A stretch of 64,000 bases of DNA, taken from Flavobacterium sp. Root186. Its GTDB lineage: Bacteria; Bacteroidota; Bacteroidia; Flavobacteriales; Flavobacteriaceae. This document shows positions 36,901 to 43,387 of this stretch, in pieces. A program made the translations under genes and the position numbers. The notes beneath the pieces were generated by a model, which was not told the origin of the DNA, did no database searches, and was given only the letters and a program-made list of their open reading frames with translations. The first letter of the stretch is position 1. Each line of letters begins with the position of its first letter. The stretch is taken from positions 248,114 through 312,113 of the forward strand of contig NZ_LMHW01000012.1 in NCBI RefSeq assembly GCF_001428525.1, given 5' to 3'.

Positions 36901-38012
36901 CCCATTAAGCCTTCAACCAGATTAATTGGAGTTCGTTCGACATCAATTTGTCGCAGCGGATCATAACCAATAATAACGGTAAAAAGAGTGTAACCCGGAA
37001 CGTGTCGTGCCCCATCGATGATCCAGTCTGGAACTAAATCGAGGAACGAACCCTGAACCATTTCGGGAGCAGGGGATATAGGTTCCGGTTTTTTTCTAAT
37101 AGCAGCTCCCTGCTGTACGGTATGTGTTAATTCGTGGGCGAGTAAATGCTTGCCATCTTTCGAATTTGGATTGTATTTTCCTTCGTTAAAATAAATATTA
37201 TTTCCGGTTGCAAAAGCCTGGGCTCCCAATTGCTTATTCATTTGAACAGCATTAGAGTCATTGTGTATACGGACATTGCTGAAATCTGCTCCAATACCGG
37301 ATTCCATTTCGGTTTTTACTTTTCCGGATAGTGGAGAACCTCCGCCTTTACTGCTGTTTAAGTTAGATTCTAAATTAGAATTATCGCTAGGATTGGCATC
37401 GCCAGCAGGACTCTTTTGTATTTGTTTATCCTCGTCTTTGGCTTGTTTCTCTTCTTCTTTTTTCTGTTGTACATTTTCTTCTTCTCCTTTATTTTGGATT
37501 AAAGGTTTGAGTGAAAGCGTGTTTCTTGAGGCAGTTTCTGTTTTTTTGACTTCTGCCTTATTCTGAATCGTCTCCTCTTTTTTCTGAACTTTATCTTCGA
37601 GTTTATGTTGAATTAACGTTTTTGAAGAAAAAGCCGGATTGATTTCTCTTTTTTCTGGTATTCTGGTATCGAGTTTATTTTGGATTGATTCACCTTTTAA
37701 CTGTGTAATAGGCGTTATGGTTTCGGCTGCAGTTTTTTGCTGAATTTCTTTGTTTTGCTCTTCTTGCTTTTGAACATCACCCGCCAATTTCTTTTGCATT
37801 ACTGGCGATGGCGAAAAGAAAGTATCTGTCTTGGCCGTTTGTTTATTGGCAACCACTTGGTCTGCAACTCTATCGGCTTCAGTCTCAAATTTATCGTTAG
37901 ATTTTCCTATATTCAATTTTGCCTGTACCCCAAAAAAAGATTCCTTCCCCTTGTCATGATGTGACGCGGAGTGCGAAGGATTCGTATTTGTTTTTTTGGT
38001 TAAGACTGGCAT
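33912..38012 (-). CDS. Giant DUF4157 protein, putative eCIS cargo
   Basis: The protein is 1366 aa. Residues 1-225 are disordered, rich in K/E/Q, with scattered IQxK/VQKK motifs and the ETEADRVADQVV block (43-54). DUF4157 lies at about 235-302 (MESGIGADFSNVRIH, GAQAFATGNNIYF) with zinc-peptidase motif HELTH (293-297). Three homologous segments follow at about 339-425, 474-556 and 612-690 (YTLFTVIIGYDPLRQ, WSLIKKIIKYDPLRD, YSLVKVIIGKDPFTQ), within a long amphipathic helical region to about 1090. An acidic linker (SETEKENDEGEVTADEAQ) leads to a globular C-terminal domain. DUF4157 is an eCIS-associated domain in known surveys. Cargo or packaging roles are inferred; a tube-loaded toxin of this size would have to be largely unfolded. 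Confidence 0.7.
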   Translation of the reverse strand: MPVLTKKTNTNPSHSASHHDKGKESFFGVQAKLNIGKSNDKFETEADRVADQVVANKQTAKTDTFFSPSPVMQKKLAGDVQKQEEQNKEIQQKTAAETITPITQLKGESIQNKLDTRIPEKREINPAFSSKTLIQHKLEDKVQKKEETIQNKAEVKKTETASRNTLSLKPLIQNKGEEENVQQKKEEEKQAKDEDKQIQKSPAGDANPSDNSNLESNLNSSKGGGSPLSGKVKTEMESGIGADFSNVRIHNDSNAVQMNKQLGAQAFATGNNIYFNEGKYNPNSKDGKHLLAHELTHTVQQGAAIRKKPEPISPAPEMVQGSFLDLVPDWIIDGARHVPGYTLFTVIIGYDPLRQIDVERTPINLVEGLMGLVPFGTAIFDKLQEYGILQQVFDWVEGKLSEIGLTIDSILDLVEEVWDEISFPYTGIIDLVTEKFNEVVNRITSFVSATVDQVITWIKEALIGVAEPILAENKAWSLIKKIIKYDPLRDEAVNATTVEILEDFLILIDKQTELEQMREKGTLQKTADWLDTQVGTFNSLLGELRGLITAAWDAIQPANLVNIADNLSALAAQAGGFLQRVWDFASGVALKVLELVKESLLGWLSSQAATVRGYSLVKVIIGKDPFTQEAVPRTVPNLIRGFMSLMDGGEEQYAQMVESGAIARIVGEIEAAVATLNMTPQSIIQLFTDIWDSMSINDLIHPIDAFLRIIDKFGEPIGRLIAFVAEIVRIVIVAILEIMNFPFDLIGNIITRALEAIDDIKKDPIGFLKNILRALKQGFIQFFDNIVTHLINGVTGWLMSELKDANIPVLTDFSLQGVITWVLEVLNISMEKIWEKLAAHPRIGPARVARIRSMINTLEGIWTFIKDVQERGMAAIWDKIQEQLSNLWNTVLDAVKNFVMERIVNRITARLLSMLDPTGIMAVINGAMAFFNAIQSFIKYLREMLEVVNSFVNGVADLARGNVATAADYLERTMGQAMPVVIGFLANQVGLTGIGARIGEMIISVQQMVDEALTWLVNKAVDTGMNMLDRLMGRGEPEAATPAGPIAGALAEIDSETEKENDEGEVTADEAQAIKNKVNTDQASVINISSVTDGGETWDYNYVQLTKKSTPKKVTPKTVIMPTIMDKGRPKTVVANPLTKKQPDSGAGESRVNRSVMTGNSFIDAFVAKNAGNQSETKGIHVLSAALYGKATNENLAFGTQSLNTNMDNGPEQFGKDNKAKILKYSMTVNYYQNSKNDSIFALPSPSNAQLTLALGFYIAQSITAQIDEINGTTLNSVYSQTLTGSFPNITGIAATPPEQLVTDLLKNNKIPGQVRRSGKVYKKTSYTGYREIARDLSRTDAIIRDAINNLIDDVIIKEGNNYYVR

Positions 38013-38014
38013 CT

Positions 38015-39331
38015 CTAATTGGTTACATTAAAACTTCCCTTTAAATTTGGACTATTCTTAGGATTAATTATTTCGACCTCTACTTTAAAGAAGATACAGT
38101 CTTTAGATTTTACTGTAAATGATTGTGTTTCTGTTTTGCCAACATTATATCTTCTTGTAGTTTTATTTATTGTCCCTCCCTGTATAGCTGTTAATCGTAT
38201 ATGATAATGTTCTGCAGTATGTGGTTTAACCCAATTTGCATTTGAGGAAATTTTAAAATTGCCTTTTGAACAGAAAGTTGCCGAAGTCATAACAGAATTA
38301 TCTATGTTAAAAGCGTAATCTTTTTGAGGTAATTGATATTCACCTGAGCAACAATTGCCACCGCCTTTTTGTTTTTGTTCTTGTAGCTTGTTGCTTAGAG
38401 CTACCGTAGTTTGCGGTCTGACAAGACTGTCAATTTTATTCAAATTATTTCCTGCCTGTAAATCCTTAGGATGGTTTTCTGTGGGTAATTTTTGTTTGGC
38501 TCCTGTTTGCTGTATCGTATGCGTGAGTTCATGCGCAAGTAAATGTTTACCTTCTTTGGAGTCTGGATTGTATTTTCCTTTATTGAAATAGACATCGTTA
38601 CCATGTGTAAAAGCTTGTGCGCCCAACTGTTCACTCATTTCAACGGCTTTGCTGTCTGTGTGGATGTTTACATTGCTAAAATTGGCCCCAAAACCTGATT
38701 CCATTTCTTGCTTTGTGTTTTTGTCCATGGCACTGCCGCCACCTTTTGAGCTGTTGAGGTCACTTTCGACTCCTTCATTTACTGAGTTTGACTCATTTAA
38801 TTTTGCCTGAACTGGTTTTTCTTCTTCTTTTTTATCTTTTTTCTGAACCTTTTTGTCTTCACCCTCGCAATCCGCACATTTTTTTTGTACCTTTTTGTCT
38901 TCCTCTTTTTCTCCCTTTTTCTGTACTTTTTTATCTTCTTCCTTATCGGATTTCTTTTGTACCTTTTTGTCTTCTTCTTTTTCTCCTTTTTTCTGTACCT
39001 TATTATCTTCTTCCTTATCGGATTTCTTTTGCACTTTTTTGTCTTCTTCTTTATCCTTTCCCTTTTTTTGCAGAGGCTTTTCTTGTGCCAGATCTTGTTT
39101 TTGAACCGTTGAAATGGTTTCTGAAATAGGTTTTTGCTGCACAGCTTCTTCACTTCTTGACTGCAAAAGCCCTCCCGTTTTACGTTTGTTCACTACTTTA
39201 TCAGCAACATTATCTGCTTCAGTTTCATACTTGTCTCCTACAGTGCCAGTAGTTAGTTTTTTTTGAATTTTTGGTCCAAAAAAAGGAGAAGGAGAGGGGT
39301 TAGTTATTTTTTTTTGTTCAAATTCTCTCAT
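38015..39331 (-). CDS. DUF4157 protein with charged tandem repeats, putative eCIS cargo
   Basis: This 438-aa protein shares the architecture of the next gene: an ETEADNVADKVV block (36-47), a charged repeat region (88-176), then DUF4157 at about 205-275 with the metal-binding motif HELTH (267-271) in LLAHELTHTIQQ. The C-terminal 130 residues (SVMTSATFCSKGNFKISSNA to the end) form an unrelated beta-rich domain that may be the active or host-binding part. A CADCEG pair (C152, C155) interrupts the repeats and could bind zinc. The gene ends two bases before the giant paralogue starts. DUF4157 is associated with eCIS loci; the effector role is inferred. Confidence 0.7.
   Translation of the reverse strand: MREFEQKKITNPSPSPFFGPKIQKKLTTGTVGDKYETEADNVADKVVNKRKTGGLLQSRSEEAVQQKPISETISTVQKQDLAQEKPLQKKGKDKEEDKKVQKKSDKEEDNKVQKKGEKEEDKKVQKKSDKEEDKKVQKKGEKEEDKKVQKKCADCEGEDKKVQKKDKKEEEKPVQAKLNESNSVNEGVESDLNSSKGGGSAMDKNTKQEMESGFGANFSNVNIHTDSKAVEMSEQLGAQAFTHGNDVYFNKGKYNPDSKEGKHLLAHELTHTIQQTGAKQKLPTENHPKDLQAGNNLNKIDSLVRPQTTVALSNKLQEQKQKGGGNCCSGEYQLPQKDYAFNIDNSVMTSATFCSKGNFKISSNANWVKPHTAEHYHIRLTAIQGGTINKTTRRYNVGKTETQSFTVKSKDCIFFKVEVEIINPKNSPNLKGSFNVTN
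38804..39070 (-). repeat. Tandem KEEDKKVQKK repeats in the 438-aa DUF4157 gene
   Basis: About seven units of 12 residues with the pattern KKVQKK(S/G)(D/E)KEED cover residues 88-176. In DNA this is a 36-base tandem array that alternates two subtypes (SDKEED and GEKEED), so it arose by duplication of a two-unit block and is prone to slippage. It is coding sequence, not CRISPR. Confidence 0.85.
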
Positions 39332-39372
39332 GATATATTATTTTACCATTTTTAGGTTAATAATTTGTTTAA

Positions 39373-40233
39373 CTAAACAAACTGCGGATTATTCGCGATA
39401 ACATCTTCTTTCTCTAATGCGCTTTTTATTTGCGTATACCAATATGGAAATATTTTAGAGAGCCGAAGTTCAATTTCATCAACAACATATTTTTCATATT
39501 TTTTCATTCCAAAAAAATGAGAATACCCAATAGTATCGGCATATTTTCCTTGCTCTGTTATGTTTTCTCCTTTCAATAGTATTGTAGGATTATTGTTTTT
39601 ATAGTTCAATAACGATGCAAGCGTATATTGTTCGATTAAAATACAAGTCTCATAACCTTCTTGTTTCAATACAGAAAAGTTGTTTTGGTTCTCAACGTAT
39701 ATTTTCTCCAAATCATAATAGCTTTTTATAAATTCATCGCGGAGCCTGAGATTATTAAAACCAAATATTCCACAATTATAGGAATAGCCTAAATTGGGAT
39801 GCCAATAAGGTAAGTTATTGGTGTATTTATTAAAAAATTCTACCTGCTTCTTATAATGGATTTCATAAGTATCTTCTTTGCGTTCTACTATTACATCATC
39901 AAAACTAAAATCTATTTTTTTCTTAATAAATATGTCAGTGTCTATGTGAACAAATGGTTTTGTTTGTAGTTCCATAGCATTAATTTTAGATTTCATCCAA
40001 AGTTCTATTCTGTTGTCATTATTCACTTTGGTAACAGCACAAGGAAGCATATATAGGAACTTAAAGCCTATTTCATCTACATAAAGCTCAATTTCATCAT
40101 ACCACATATGACTATATAATACGCTTAGAGCAGTCATGTAGATCGTTTCCTTTAGTTTGTCTCCCATATTCCATCTATTATTCATAATAGGAAGTACATC
40201 AAGGCTATAAATGATCTTGTGTCTTTGTTTCAT
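39373..40233 (-). CDS. DUF6734 protein with DxD motif, copy 2
   Basis: This 286-aa cytosolic protein is about half identical to its upstream neighbour. It opens HKIIYSLDVLPIMNNRW, followed by ETIYMTALSVLYSHMWYDEIELYVDE and KPFVHIDTDVFIKKK, where D98-x-D100 resembles the metal/nucleotide-sugar motif of GT-A glycosyltransferases; a later part is NLGYSYNCGIFGF. The fold call is inference: the sequence order (early strands, Y-S---L, DxD, then N-G--GF) fits a GT-A enzyme. It may modify an eCIS component or be delivered as cargo. It sits 21 bases after copy 1 and 41 bases before the DUF4157 gene. Confidence 0.6.
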   Translation of the reverse strand: MKQRHKIIYSLDVLPIMNNRWNMGDKLKETIYMTALSVLYSHMWYDEIELYVDEIGFKFLYMLPCAVTKVNNDNRIELWMKSKINAMELQTKPFVHIDTDIFIKKKIDFSFDDVIVERKEDTYEIHYKKQVEFFNKYTNNLPYWHPNLGYSYNCGIFGFNNLRLRDEFIKSYYDLEKIYVENQNNFSVLKQEGYETCILIEQYTLASLLNYKNNNPTILLKGENITEQGKYADTIGYSHFFGMKKYEKYVVDEIELRLSKIFPYWYTQIKSALEKEDVIANNPQFV

Positions 40234-40254
40234 ATATAGATATTTATAGTTTTT

Positions 40255-41082
40255 TTAAACGATACCTTCTTTCTCTAAGGCATTCTTTACCTCTTTGTAC
40301 CAATACGGAAACAGTTTTAAAAGCCTGTTTTCTATTTCCAGAACAATGTCGCTCCTGTATTTTTTTGAACCTGCAATGTGCGTATAGCCAATGTTATCTG
40401 CCAGCTGGCTGTTTTCGAACAGGTTTTTTTTCCACAGCAATAATGTTGGTTTAATATTTTTATGATGTAATAATGAAGCAAGATTATATTGTTCTAAAAC
40501 CAGACAGGGTTCCATTTTTTCTATTGCCGGATTACAATTTTTTGTAAAAATTTCCTCTAAGCCATAATAAGCGCTTAAAAACTGATCCCGAAGTTCAAAG
40601 TCTCTAAAACCGAGCACTCCGCAGTTAAATGCATATCCTAAATCCGGGTTCCAATAGTCTAAATCCTGAATATATTGATTAAAAAAATCTAAACGATATT
40701 GGTAAATAGTGTACAACTCATAATCATTTTGTTCAACCATTACCCTGTCAAAATCAAAATTTATTTTTTTCTTTATAAAGACATCATTATCAAGGTGCAC
40801 AAAAGGTTTGACTTGTTTTTTTATAACATCAATTTTCGATTTCATCCAAATAACAGCGTCTTTATTACTACTAATTTTAGTAACTCTGCAAGGCAGCATA
40901 TAAAGAAATTTATAAGCTGTTTCATCAGCATAAAGCTCGATATCCTGATACCATAAATGGCTATATAATATACTTAATGCGGTCGAATAAATTGTTTCTT
41001 TAAATTTATTCCCTTGATTCCATCGGTTATTACTAATAGGAAATGCATCTAAGCTGTAAATTATTCTAGGCTCTTCCTTCAT
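40255..41082 (-). CDS. DUF6734 protein with DxD motif, copy 1
   Basis: This 275-aa protein is a paralogue of the next gene along nearly all its length. Shared blocks are RIIYSLDAFPISNNRWNQG, IELYADETAYKFLYMLPC, KPFVHLDNDVFIKKK (D98, D100) and LGYAFNCGVLGF; the C-termini of both end in FPYWY-----ALEKE. Its start overlaps the stop of the nucleotidyltransferase-like gene by four bases, so those two are coupled. A glycosyltransferase-like function is inferred from the DxD motif; no donor or acceptor can be named. It is not a known eCIS structural protein. Confidence 0.6.
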   Translation of the reverse strand: MKEEPRIIYSLDAFPISNNRWNQGNKFKETIYSTALSILYSHLWYQDIELYADETAYKFLYMLPCRVTKISSNKDAVIWMKSKIDVIKKQVKPFVHLDNDVFIKKKINFDFDRVMVEQNDYELYTIYQYRLDFFNQYIQDLDYWNPDLGYAFNCGVLGFRDFELRDQFLSAYYGLEEIFTKNCNPAIEKMEPCLVLEQYNLASLLHHKNIKPTLLLWKKNLFENSQLADNIGYTHIAGSKKYRSDIVLEIENRLLKLFPYWYKEVKNALEKEGIV

Positions 41083-41657
41083 AAAATATTTTTTTTGATA
41101 GTATGAATTAAGTTTTTCTCTTCCAGGAAAGTTACATTGTTATACAAAGAAGCTTTTTTGCTGTGTTTATATAATCGTTTCCATTGATAATTGCTGCCTC
41201 TTACTTTTGAGGTGTTTAGATGTATTTCATTATTATGATTTTTTTTACTGAATTCAAATGAGACATGCCAGACCATTTTGCCTAACAAAGACGACTGTGT
41301 ATAAGTTAAATTAGAAAAATCACTTGGAAAGCTGTCTATGTTAATTGAACCTTCCCCAGCGTTGAATATATTTACTAATGCTTCCCCATTTTTTGTTTTA
41401 TAGAATTGAGAACTATATCTTCTTGTTGCCAATTTGTTTGTCATGGGCTTTAAATCCAGTTCATTTTCAAAAAGGAAATCTATATCATTAATTGTAATGT
41501 CATAATATTCACGAAGATTAAGATAGTCTGCAATACCTCCGCAAAAGACTATTTTAGAGAGATTTACATTGTTAAATACAAATTCTAAAGCCATTTGCTG
41601 AAGACTGCGAATATTTTTTTTATCGTATTCTAAAAAAGAGGCATTTTCAATATTCAT
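41079..41657 (-). CDS. Predicted polymerase-beta-type nucleotidyltransferase
   Basis: The 192-aa protein shows the three parts of the Pol-beta nucleotidyltransferase active site: FCGGIADYL (G40-G41), NDIDFLF (D58 and D60) and SINIDSF (D108). The remaining sequence is short and helical. Such minimal enzymes transfer NMP to proteins, RNA or small molecules, and some are toxins or antitoxins; the target here is unknown. It begins 11 bases after the tape-measure gene and is coupled to the DUF6734 pair. It is not a member of the eCIS structural set. The motif match is by eye and no family has been identified. Confidence 0.5.
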   Translation of the reverse strand: MNIENASFLEYDKKNIRSLQQMALEFVFNNVNLSKIVFCGGIADYLNLREYYDITINDIDFLFENELDLKPMTNKLATRRYSSQFYKTKNGEALVNIFNAGEGSINIDSFPSDFSNLTYTQSSLLGKMVWHVSFEFSKKNHNNEIHLNTSKVRGSNYQWKRLYKHSKKASLYNNVTFLEEKNLIHTIKKNIL

Positions 41658-41668
41658 ACTTTTAATTT

Positions 41669-43387
41669 TTACCAGTTAACATATATGATTCGTTTTTTCC
41701 AGGCCAATTTTATGATGCTCAAATTCCAGCTTAATTTGTCTAATAAAATATCTTGTGTTTTTTTTTCTATAATTATTGTGGGAGTTTCGTCTCCATTAAT
41801 ACTCAGTTTTCCGGGGCGTTGCAAAAATTCGTTTTGCAGCAATTCTGCCGATGATGTTTTCATTATATCCCAATTGCTCAATACCGCTTGCAGCATTGCC
41901 GCACCTTCTTTTTTCATTTCTTCAGAGAGTACAATGTTTCTTTCAATAGGTTGGGCTATTGGAATATTGCATAAGAATTTTTCGAAGGCCATAGCATTCT
42001 CATAATCCTGTTCTTTTCCTGTGGCTATATAATGCAAAAGGTGCGTGGCAACTTCGGGATTATTTATAGTATTGTCTTTATTGAGCAGCTTGCAATTGTC
42101 AAAAAGGGATTTCAAAAAGGGATGAATCAATACTAAACCTGCATTGTCAAGATATAATTCGCTGATATCTGTACCTAATATCTCATGTTCTTTCTCAAAA
42201 AAAGACTCTTTTTTATCTATTACTTCTTCGTGATTATCTGGAGTTTTTTCTTTTGAGTTATTGGATAAAGATTCGATATTTTCATCGTCGCTGTGAACAT
42301 TCGCTTCTTTGTTTTTTAACAAAATCAAATCTGGATTTGGCGCTGTCTTTTCATTATTTTCCTGAATTTTTTCTGTTTTTATTTTTGTTTCATTTTCTAT
42401 TTCTGTATCCGTTTTTATCGCTGCTTGGGGTTTTGCGACAGTTTCTATTCCTGTTTCTTTTTCTTTTAAAATAACTTTGCCTAGTTTTTTTTCGATAACC
42501 AAAACAATAGCATCAAGATTAGCCAGCAATTCCAGTTCGTTTTGGTTCTCTATCTGATTTTCAATTTCCTTTAGAAAAAGTGCTTTGTGTTCCAAAAAGC
42601 TGTTTTTTTTATGAAATTCAAATACACTGTAAATCAATCTGGAAAGTTTTTGTTTTACAATTGCGGTTTTTGTTTCCAAAATGCTTAAAACAACTATTTC
42701 CCATGTCAAAAATCTTTGATTCGGAATTAATTGATTTTTTGCAGTACTGTTTTCAAGGTGTTTTTTTATGGCGCTAATCCTGATTATTTTGGCACTGCTG
42801 TCACCACTATTTTTTTTAAACAATATTCCCTTTTTAATGATTGTTACAATTTGGCCGTCACTAAATTGTTTAATGAACCTTGTTCTCACAATTGGTTTTT
42901 GGACAGCATTTGCCCATTTAAAAGGAAAGGTTTCATCATTTAATACTTCACCAAATGTAGTATCATCGACTATTTTAAAATCAGGATTTAAGGTTGTCCA
43001 CCAGGCATTTGTACCTGTTTCCAGAAAATAAAAAAAGCTTTCTATTTCTTTTTCTTGTGGTTTGATGAGCTTATAGCCTTCAATATTTGCATCTTCTTTT
43101 TCAAAAACTTCTTCAACTTGTTTTATGATTTTGTTTAAAATTTGCTCTTTAAAATCTTCAAAACCCAAATTTTGATTGATGGCAATATCAAGGTTAAGCT
43201 TTTCTAATTGTATGCTGTGGGAAGGATTTTTTGTATCCAATTCATTAAAGTAATTTTCTAAAAACGAGAATATTTCCTTTTGTAAAAACGCATCAATATT
43301 GTCCTTGAGATAATACCCTTTTTCTTTAGAATTGGTATTTATCTCAAGGAAAACTTTATTGATAATATGTTTATTTGAATTTAACAC
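41669..43387 (-). CDS. eCIS tape measure protein (Pvc14-like, CIS_TMP)
   Basis: This 572-aa protein is of the contractile injection system tape-measure family. The opening HIINKVFLEINTNSKEKGYYLKDNIDAFLQKEI is diagnostic; the family's C-terminal part, PFLKSLFDNCKLLN... ATHLLHYIATGKEQDYENAM... LCNIPIAQPI, is also present, with an acidic disordered linker at about 300-390. It sets the length of the tube and sheath. The start is a GTG at 43387 and overlaps the end of the PKD gene by 17 bases. Confidence 0.9.
   Translation of the reverse strand: MLNSNKHIINKVFLEINTNSKEKGYYLKDNIDAFLQKEIFSFLENYFNELDTKNPSHSIQLEKLNLDIAINQNLGFEDFKEQILNKIIKQVEEVFEKEDANIEGYKLIKPQEKEIESFFYFLETGTNAWWTTLNPDFKIVDDTTFGEVLNDETFPFKWANAVQKPIVRTRFIKQFSDGQIVTIIKKGILFKKNSGDSSAKIIRISAIKKHLENSTAKNQLIPNQRFLTWEIVVLSILETKTAIVKQKLSRLIYSVFEFHKKNSFLEHKALFLKEIENQIENQNELELLANLDAIVLVIEKKLGKVILKEKETGIETVAKPQAAIKTDTEIENETKIKTEKIQENNEKTAPNPDLILLKNKEANVHSDDENIESLSNNSKEKTPDNHEEVIDKKESFFEKEHEILGTDISELYLDNAGLVLIHPFLKSLFDNCKLLNKDNTINNPEVATHLLHYIATGKEQDYENAMAFEKFLCNIPIAQPIERNIVLSEEMKKEGAAMLQAVLSNWDIMKTSSAELLQNEFLQRPGKLSINGDETPTIIIEKKTQDILLDKLSWNLSIIKLAWKKRIIYVNW

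Noticed and set aside
38804-39070. Array-like tandem repeats resembling CRISPR
   Set aside because: The 36-base units are contiguous without spacers and encode in-frame KEEDKKVQKK repeats.
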